DNA of 64,000 nt, taken from assembly GCF_009982895.1 (NCBI RefSeq), contig NZ_WXZL01000004.1, positions 186,001 through 250,000 on the forward strand, in the 5' to 3' direction. The notes under the pieces were generated by a model that was not told the origin of the DNA, did no database searches, and saw nothing but the letters and a program-made list of their open reading frames with translations. Positions 58,512 to 64,000 of the stretch are shown here, in pieces. The translations under genes and the position numbers were made by a program. Numbering within the stretch: the stretch's first letter is position 1; every line of letters starts with the position of its first letter. Source of the stretch: Deinococcus alpinitundrae. Lineage in GTDB: Bacteria; Deinococcota; Deinococci; Deinococcales; Deinococcaceae.

Positions 58512-59759
58512 ATGGCCCGCCCCAGCAAGCCCGGCTCCCCCACTGCACCCCCGGCTCAGGGCGCGGCGGTGCGTGACGTGACGGTGCGCGACGTGGCGGC
58601 ACGGGCGGGCGTCTCGGCAGGCAGCGTCTCGCGGGCGCTCAACGGCGTGGGCGGCGTTTCTCCCGGCGTTCAGGCGCGCGTGCGGCAGGCCGCCGAGGAC
58701 CTCGGCTACGACCGGGCGGGCCTGCGCTCTGCCGGGGTGCCCGCCCGCATGAGTGACATCGCTGCCCACGCAGGCGTCTCGGTGGGCAGCGTTTCGCGGG
58801 CGCTCAAGAGCCTGGGCGGCGTCTCGGCGGCCACCCGGCAGCGGGTCTTGCAGGCCGCCGGGGAACTGGGCTACGACCTGGGCAAGCTGCGCGCCGCGCC
58901 GATCACCCGCCTGGGCGTGCTGGTTCACCGGGGCGACAACGCGCTCTCGAGCAACCTGTTTTATGCCCCGGTGCTGCACGGCGCAGAGCAGGCCTGCCGC
59001 AGCCGCAAGCTGGCGATGGTCTACAGCACCGCCGGGTCCGGCGAGAGCCTGAACACGCTGGTGGTCGATCAGCAGCTCGACGGCCTGCTGTGCGTGGGGT
59101 ACTTCGAGGACGAGCTGCTGGGCGCACTGCGCGCCGCCGGAAAGCCGCTGGTGCTGGTGGATCACTTCGCGGGAGAGCTGCCGAGCGTGAACAGCGACAA
59201 TTTCGGCGGGGCCTACGCGGCCACCACCCACCTGTTGCAGCAGGGCCGCCAACGGGTGGCGTTCATCGGCGGGCAGCGCGAGCACTTCAGCATCGCCGAG
59301 CGGCGGCGCGGCTACCTTCAGGCCCTGGCCGATGCCGGGCGGCCCCACGTTCCGGCCCTCGACGTGCGCCGCGACCCACCCGAGCAGGAGGAGGGCGCGC
59401 GCACGGCGATGCTGAACCTGCTGGCGCTGGTCGAGCCGCCCGACGCGGTGTTCGCCTTCAACGATTCGACGGCCATCGTCGCCCTGCGCACCTGTCAGCA
59501 GGCCGGGCTGCGTGTGCCGCAGGACATCGCGCTGGTGGGCTTTGACGACATCGACCCGGCGGCCTCGCTGCACCCAGCGCTCTCCACGGTACGGGTGCCC
59601 AAGGAAGCGCTGGGCGCGCGCGGCGTCGAGCTGCTGCTCGAATTGCCGGACGCGCCCGCCGCCACGCACATCGTGGTGCCCAGCGAACTAATCGTCCGGG
59701 CGAGTTCGGCGGGCCACACCGGACCCACGCGGCGGCGGGTGGGAGCGCTCAGGCCATAG
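58512..59759 (+). CDS. LacI-family regulator with two tandem HTH domains
   Basis: This 415-residue protein has two consecutive LacI-type HTH domains. HTH1 covers about 24-72 (VTVRDVAARAGVSAGSVSRAL, then LGYDRAGLR) and HTH2 about 79-127 (MSDIAAHAGVSVGSVSRAL, then LGYDLGKLR), 55 residues apart. A normal sugar-binding core follows (LVLVDHFAGELPSVNSDNFGGAYAATTHLL, FAFNDSTAI, VPQDIALVGFDDI). Typical LacI proteins are about 330-350 residues with one HTH. M80 could begin a single-HTH isoform of normal length. It is divergent from the sugar ABC operon and a close paralog of the next regulator. Confidence 0.92.
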   Translation: MARPSKPGSPTAPPAQGAAVRDVTVRDVAARAGVSAGSVSRALNGVGGVSPGVQARVRQAAEDLGYDRAGLRSAGVPARMSDIAAHAGVSVGSVSRALKSLGGVSAATRQRVLQAAGELGYDLGKLRAAPITRLGVLVHRGDNALSSNLFYAPVLHGAEQACRSRKLAMVYSTAGSGESLNTLVVDQQLDGLLCVGYFEDELLGALRAAGKPLVLVDHFAGELPSVNSDNFGGAYAATTHLLQQGRQRVAFIGGQREHFSIAERRRGYLQALADAGRPHVPALDVRRDPPEQEEGARTAMLNLLALVEPPDAVFAFNDSTAIVALRTCQQAGLRVPQDIALVGFDDIDPAASLHPALSTVRVPKEALGARGVELLLELPDAPAATHIVVPSELIVRASSAGHTGPTRRRVGALRP

Positions 59760-59909
59760 GGCGAGCGCAGGGTCCGGTTACCCCAATGTCCATTCACCTC
59801 AGCGGCCCGCGCCGCCCCGGTCCTTTCGAAACAAAGCCGGAGCGTGGAGTGGCCTGCCGCTGGCCTCAGCCAAACGCGGTCCCAGGGCACTTCTTGTGTG
59901 GCCCCTGCG

Positions 59910-60914
59910 CTAGCCTGCGCTGCTGGCGCGCACGATCAGCTCGGTGGGCAGGATTTCCTGATGGCCCTCGGCGCGGCGGCGCGCATCGAGCAGCAGGGCC
60001 ACGCCCTGGCGGCCCAGCGTTTCCTTGTCGACCCGCACGGTGGAGAGCGGAGGGTGTGACAGCGCCGCCGCGCCGATGTCGTCAAAGCCGACCAGCGCGA
60101 TGTCCTGCGGCACGCGCAGCTCCGCTTCCTGACAGACCCGCAGCGCTGTCAGCGCCGAGGTGTCGTTGAAGGCGAACACCGCGTCGGGCGGCTCGGCCAG
60201 CGCCAGTAAGCCCAGCATCGCCACTCTGGCTCCGTCTTCCTCGTCGAGCGGATCGCGGCGCACGTCGAGGGCCGGGTCCGCCGGAAGGCCCGCGTCGTAG
60301 AGCGCCTGACGGTAGCCCAGCCAGCGCTGGCGGATGCTGTGGTGGTCCGGGCCGCCGAGGTAGGCCACCCGCCGCCGACCCACCGCGAGCAGATGCCGGG
60401 TCGCCCGATACGCGCCGCCGAAATTGTCGCTGTTCACGCTCGGCAGCGCTCCCGCGAAGTGATCCACCAGCACCAGCGGTAACTCTAGGGCGCGCAGTTG
60501 CGCCATCAGCGTGCCCTCGAAGAACCCCACGCCCAACAAACCGTCGGCCTGGTGGTGCTGCACGATCTCGGCCACCTGGTCTTCGCCGCTCAGCGAGCTG
60601 TAATGCAGGGTGAGGCCGCGCGCTCGGCATTCGTCTTCCACGCCGTGCAGCACATGCGAGTAAAAGGGATTGCCGTCCGGGGCGGTGTGCTGGCGGTGCA
60701 GCAGAAACGTCACGTGGCGCAGCCGGGCCGCCCTCAGCCGGGCCGTGTCGTAGCCGAGCTCACGCGCCACCTGCAACACCTGCTGGCGGGTCTGCTCGGT
60801 CAGTCCGCCCTGCTGCCGGAAGGCCCGCGACACCGTGCCCAGCGAGACGCCTGCCGCACGGGCCACGTCCTGCAGGGTGACGGACGGCGAGGAATCGGAA
60901 CCGGGCGCGCGCAT
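59910..60914 (-). CDS. LacI-family regulator (single HTH)
   Basis: This 334-residue protein has one N-terminal HTH (VTLQDVARAAGVSLGTVSRAF, about 12-60) and a sugar-binding core strongly similar to regulator 1, including the shared VDHFAGxLPSVNSDNFGGAY and AFNDTSA/VPQDIALVGFDDI segments. The pair are recent paralogs, convergently arranged. It probably represses the divergent isomerase/oxidoreductase/beta-mannosidase operon and perhaps itself. Confidence 0.92.
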   Translation of the reverse strand: MRAPGSDSSPSVTLQDVARAAGVSLGTVSRAFRQQGGLTEQTRQQVLQVARELGYDTARLRAARLRHVTFLLHRQHTAPDGNPFYSHVLHGVEDECRARGLTLHYSSLSGEDQVAEIVQHHQADGLLGVGFFEGTLMAQLRALELPLVLVDHFAGALPSVNSDNFGGAYRATRHLLAVGRRRVAYLGGPDHHSIRQRWLGYRQALYDAGLPADPALDVRRDPLDEEDGARVAMLGLLALAEPPDAVFAFNDTSALTALRVCQEAELRVPQDIALVGFDDIGAAALSHPPLSTVRVDKETLGRQGVALLLDARRRAEGHQEILPTELIVRASSAG

Positions 60915-60922
60915 GCCCGACC

Positions 60923-60928
60923 ACTATA
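60923..60928 (-). promoter_or_regulatory. Leaderless-type -10 (TATAGT) for LacI regulator 2
   Basis: TATAGT on the minus strand lies 8 nt before the ATG at 60914. Confidence 0.45.
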
Positions 60929-60972
60929 GTCGCCTGCGCCGGATTCGGTTTCTTCACGCAGGCACGGCAGAC

Positions 60973-61002
60973 TTGACGGCGGGCGGTCAAAAGGACTACG
61001 GT
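60973..61002 (+). promoter_or_regulatory. Promoter of the isomerase operon
   Basis: TTGACG (60973-60978) and TACGGT (60997-61002) are 18 bp apart. The operator-like site begins 15 bp downstream. Confidence 0.5.
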
Positions 61003-61017
61003 GCTCCTTGATCCTAC

Positions 61018-61033
61018 TCTTTAGTAAAAAACA
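61018..61033 (+). promoter_or_regulatory. Candidate LacI operator upstream of the isomerase operon
   Basis: TCTTTAGTAAAAAACA, in the same orientation relative to transcription and with 15 of 16 identities to the site at 58408-58423. Confidence 0.6.
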
Positions 61034-61086
61034 TTTCGAGCGCTGAGCAGGTGCAGGACGCTACCGCACAGGGAGAGAGCAAAGAC

Positions 61087-61998
61087 ATGCACGACATCCG
61101 CATCGGAACATTGGTGGAAGGAAGATACGCCGCACAGGTCCTGCCTCAGATCGTGCCGCACGGCTTCGAGAGCTTCAGCCTCACCTTCTGGCAGACGACC
61201 GGCACCACCGACCTGGCCGAAACGGCGCGGCGGGTGCGCGACATCACCGAATCGAGCGGCACCAGCATCTCCTGCCTGGAAATCTTCGGCAATCCACTGA
61301 CCGCCCAGGGCGACGACGCCGACACCCTGGCGAGCTGGGAGCGACTGATCGACCACGCCCAGCTGTTCGGCACCGATCTGGTCGGCGGCTTCACCGGAAG
61401 GCTGCCGGGAACGCTCGACGCCTCGCTGCCGCGCTATGCCGAGGTGTTCGGCGAACTCTCGCGCCGCGCGGCCGATCAGGGCGTGCGGCTGTGCTTCGAG
61501 AATTGCGCCATGGACGGCAACTGGCAGGCCGGAGGCTGGAACATCGCCCACGGCCCTGCCGCCTGGGACGCCATGTGGAACGCGTTGCCCGCCGAGAACA
61601 TCGGGCTGGAGTGGGAGCCGTGCCATCAGCTGGTGGGCCTGATCGACCCGCTGCCGCAGCTACGCAAGTGGGCCAGTCGGGTCTTTCATGTTCATGGCAA
61701 GGACGCCACCATCGCCTGGGACGTGATCCGCGAGTCGGGGATTCACGGCCAGCGGCCCTATGTGTGGCACCGCACCCCTGGTTTCGGCGACACCAACTGG
61801 ACTGACGTGATCAGCATCCTGCGCCAGAGCGGCTACGCGGGCGACATCAACATCGAGGGCTTTCACGATCCGGTCTACCGGGGCGAACTGGAAATGACCG
61901 GCCAGGTTCACGCGCTGAACCACCTCAAGGACTGCCGGGGCGGCGGGTTCGTGCCGAATCCGGTGATCAGCGGACCTGAAGTGGCCGGGCCGGTATGA
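61087..61998 (+). CDS. Sugar phosphate isomerase/epimerase (xylose isomerase-like TIM barrel)
   Basis: The ATG at 61087 (SD GGGAGAG) gives 303 residues; a GTG at 61051 would add 12. The AP_endonuc_2-type barrel shows the metal-binding Glu in LCFENCAMDGN near residue 142, LEWEPCHQLVGL near 185, VFHVHGKDA near 207 and INIEGFHDPVY near 263. Such enzymes often interconvert keto and epimeric sugars in glycan pathways. It overlaps the next gene as ATGA. Confidence 0.88.
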   Translation: MHDIRIGTLVEGRYAAQVLPQIVPHGFESFSLTFWQTTGTTDLAETARRVRDITESSGTSISCLEIFGNPLTAQGDDADTLASWERLIDHAQLFGTDLVGGFTGRLPGTLDASLPRYAEVFGELSRRAADQGVRLCFENCAMDGNWQAGGWNIAHGPAAWDAMWNALPAENIGLEWEPCHQLVGLIDPLPQLRKWASRVFHVHGKDATIAWDVIRESGIHGQRPYVWHRTPGFGDTNWTDVISILRQSGYAGDINIEGFHDPVYRGELEMTGQVHALNHLKDCRGGGFVPNPVISGPEVAGPV

Positions 61999-63032
61999 TC
62001 CGGGCCGCTGATCCGAAGTTCCGCATCGCGCTGGTGGGCTGCGGCAGCATGGCCAACACCTGGGTGGGCTACGCCCTTCAGCGGGAGGACGCTGCACTGG
62101 TCGCACTGGTCGATCTCAACGAGGCCACCGCGCAAGCATTGGCGGCTCAGCATCAACTGGGCGGCGTTCCCATCTTTGGTGACGTCTCGGACGCCATTCG
62201 GTCCAGCGGGGCCAATCTGGTGTTCGACGTGACCGTTCCCGAGGCGCACGAGTCGGTGACCCTGGCGGCCCTAAAGGCAGGCTGCGACGTGTTCGGCGAG
62301 AAACCGCTGGCCGCCGGGATGGCGCAGGCCCGCCGGATGGTCGCCGCCGCTGAGCAGACCGGACGCACCTACGCCGTGATGCAGAATCGGCGCTACCTGC
62401 CGCAGATGCACGCCCTGCGCGAACTGGTGCGCGGCAGCATCGGCACGCCGGGCTTGACCACCGCCAACTTTTTTATCGGGGCACATTTCGGCGGCTTCCG
62501 GGACGCGATGGCCAGCCCACTGCTGCTCGATATGGCGATTCACACCTTCGACCAGGCCCGCTTCATCCTGGGACGTGACCCGGTATCCGTGTATTGCCAG
62601 GAATTCAACCCGCCAGGATCATGGTACGCGGGCGCGGCGGCGGCGGTGTGCGTCTTCGAATTTGAGGGCGGACAGGTCTTCAGCTACAACGGCTCGTGGT
62701 GCGCCGAGGGGGCACCGACCTCCTGGGAAGCCGAGTGGCGGGTGATGGGCAGCGCCGGAACGGCCCTCTGGGACGGTACCCACGCGCCCCACGCCGAGGT
62801 GGTAACCGGTGCCGGGCAAGCAGGCCTCCTGCGCGACTTCCGGCGGGTGGAGGCCAGCACGCCGCGCAACGCTCCCGGCCCCGAGGGGCATTTCGGTTGC
62901 CTGAACGAGATGTTCGCCGCCCTGAGCGAGAAGCGCCTTCCCGAAACCGATTGCCGCGACAACATCAAGAGCCTGGGGATGGTCTTCGGGGCGGTGGAGA
63001 GTGCCCAGCACGGCAAGAAAGTGATGCTCTGA
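61995..63032 (+). CDS. Gfo/Idh/MocA-family oxidoreductase
   Basis: This 345-residue NAD(P)-dependent enzyme has the Rossmann motif IALVGCGSMAN near residue 10 and the EKPLA signature (VFGEKPLAAG) near residue 95 with the catalytic Lys. A second conserved region is LLDMAIHTFDQARFI with the active-site His. Together with the isomerase it probably oxidises or epimerises a released sugar. It is coupled to the preceding gene. Confidence 0.9.
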   Translation: MIRAADPKFRIALVGCGSMANTWVGYALQREDAALVALVDLNEATAQALAAQHQLGGVPIFGDVSDAIRSSGANLVFDVTVPEAHESVTLAALKAGCDVFGEKPLAAGMAQARRMVAAAEQTGRTYAVMQNRRYLPQMHALRELVRGSIGTPGLTTANFFIGAHFGGFRDAMASPLLLDMAIHTFDQARFILGRDPVSVYCQEFNPPGSWYAGAAAAVCVFEFEGGQVFSYNGSWCAEGAPTSWEAEWRVMGSAGTALWDGTHAPHAEVVTGAGQAGLLRDFRRVEASTPRNAPGPEGHFGCLNEMFAALSEKRLPETDCRDNIKSLGMVFGAVESAQHGKKVML

Positions 63033-63093
63033 AGACCGGTCTGCTCCGCTCAAGCCGCCGCTACCCGTTCTCTCCCCCATTTCAGGAGTCGCC

Positions 63094-64000
63094 ATGACCC
63101 ATACGCTTTCCCTGCACACCGGCTGGCAGTTCAAGGCCCGAGACTCCCACAGCTCTCTGGGTGACGATTTTGCCGCCGACACCGGTTGGGCCGCCGCCAG
63201 CGTGCCCGGCACGGTGCATCAGGACCTGCTCTCGGCGGGCCGCATTCCCGATCCCAACTTCGGCCTCAACGAGTTGGACGTGCAGTGGGTGGGCGAAACC
63301 GACTGGCTCTACCGGCTGGACTTCGACGCGCCCGCGCTGAAATCCGGTGAGCAGGCCGACCTGTACTTTGGTGGGCTGGACACCTTCGCGCAGGTGTGGC
63401 TCAACGGCGTGCTGCTTCTGGAGAGCGAGAACATGTTCGTGCCGAGCCGGGTGGCGGCGGCGGGCCAGCTTCGCGAGGGGGCCAACGAACTGCGGGTCTG
63501 CTTCGCCTCGGCCCTGCGGCGGGGGCAGGAAATCGAAGCCGAACTCGGCAAACGCTGGCTCTGGAACGGCGATTCCAGCCGCCTGTATGTCCGCAAGGCG
63601 CAGTACCACTACGGCTGGGACTGGGGACCGGTGCTGATGACGGCGGGACTGTGGCGCAGCGTGCGGCTGGAAATCTACGCCGCCCGGCTCGACGACCTGG
63701 CCTGCGCCGTATCGGTGTCGGAAGAATTGAAACGCGCCGAATTTCCGGTCAGCGTGGGAGTGAAAGGCAAGCTCGAAGGCAACGTGATGCTGGAATTGCT
63801 GGGACCGGACGGAGCGGCGGTGGCCTCGCAGACCTTGCCCGCCGCCGAAACCATCGCCCACACCTTCCGCGTGGACAGTCCCGCCATATGGTGGCCCGCC
63901 GGACACGGTGAGCAGCCGCTCTACACCGTCCGGGCCAGTTTGGACGGCGCGGGCAGCTCGGCGCTTCGGGTCGGCGTGCGGACCCTCAAGCTGGTGCAGG
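63094..64000 (+). CDS. GH2 beta-mannosidase (C-terminus off the window)
   Basis: The ATG at 63094 (SD CAGGAG) opens a frame that runs to the window end, 302 codons. The N-terminal sugar-binding jelly roll has the beta-mannosidase pattern: LHTGWQFKARD, VPGTVHQDLL, WLYRLDF and KAQYHYGWDWGPVL near residue 170. That last motif is characteristic of bacterial and eukaryotic beta-mannosidases. The catalytic barrel lies beyond the window. It is the third gene of the isomerase operon, with a 61-bp gap. Confidence 0.85.
   Translation, partial: MTHTLSLHTGWQFKARDSHSSLGDDFAADTGWAAASVPGTVHQDLLSAGRIPDPNFGLNELDVQWVGETDWLYRLDFDAPALKSGEQADLYFGGLDTFAQVWLNGVLLLESENMFVPSRVAAAGQLREGANELRVCFASALRRGQEIEAELGKRWLWNGDSSRLYVRKAQYHYGWDWGPVLMTAGLWRSVRLEIYAARLDDLACAVSVSEELKRAEFPVSVGVKGKLEGNVMLELLGPDGAAVASQTLPAAETIAHTFRVDSPAIWWPAGHGEQPLYTVRASLDGAGSSALRVGVRTLKLVQ

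Overview
The window reads as a chromosomal segment of a Deinococcus species. The support is very high GC, a class Ib ribonucleotide reductase operon with paired NrdR-like boxes, a cluster of DinB/YfiT-superfamily proteins, a P450 next to a CrtI-like oxidoreductase, a RIO1 kinase, System I cytochrome c maturation genes, and many genes whose only upstream signal is a TANNNT -10 element 6-8 nt before the start codon (leaderless transcription, well documented in Deinococcus). No tRNA, rRNA, CRISPR array, insertion sequence or prophage was recognised.

Layout. 1-9.1 kb: truncated tolC, divergent two-component system, an arginase-like hypothetical, a degenerate Nudix protein, nagZ, and a P450/CrtI-like pair. 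9.2-14.7 kb: Tat-signal SDR, then the nrd operon with NrdR boxes, promoter, a 26-codon leader ORF and nrdI-nrdE-nrdF-nrdH-like. 14.7-18.5 kb: WYL regulator divergent from a compact operon of four DinB proteins plus DUF3224 and DUF1905. 18.5-28.2 kb: lipoprotein, a repeat-containing surface protein, alr, HAD and HD hydrolases, agmatine deiminase, TlpA-like protein, amino-acid binding protein, LCP protein, GNAT. 28.2-38.5 kb: cytochrome c maturation in two same-strand blocks (citE-like, ccdA-ccmA-ccmB, then ccmC-D-E-F-G-H, a CcmI/cytochrome c fusion and a Rieske protein), separated by one secreted protein on the opposite strand. 38.6-42.6 kb: aldo/keto reductase, DoxX, NMT1-type binding protein, and a RIO1 kinase preceded in frame by a stop codon. 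42.9-64 kb: a large glycan-utilisation locus.

The glycan locus has a sugar ABC transporter (binding protein and two permeases, no ATPase), glycosidases of GH5, GH43, GH38, GH28, DUF5060/GH5-like, GH4 (frameshifted), a clan-A GH and GH2 beta-mannosidase types, an MFS transporter, a sugar isomerase/epimerase, a Gfo/Idh/MocA oxidoreductase and two paralogous LacI regulators. Both outward-reading operons carry a nearly identical 16-bp site next to their promoters, a candidate shared operator. The mixture of enzymes suggests import and breakdown of a mannose-containing plant glycan, but the substrate is inferred.

The most unusual items are a LacI regulator with two tandem HTH domains, the shared operator, a CcmI-type TPR protein fused to a c-type cytochrome domain, small leader ORFs coupled to nrdI and to the citE-like gene, the four-DinB operon, and two interrupted genes (GH4, RIO1).
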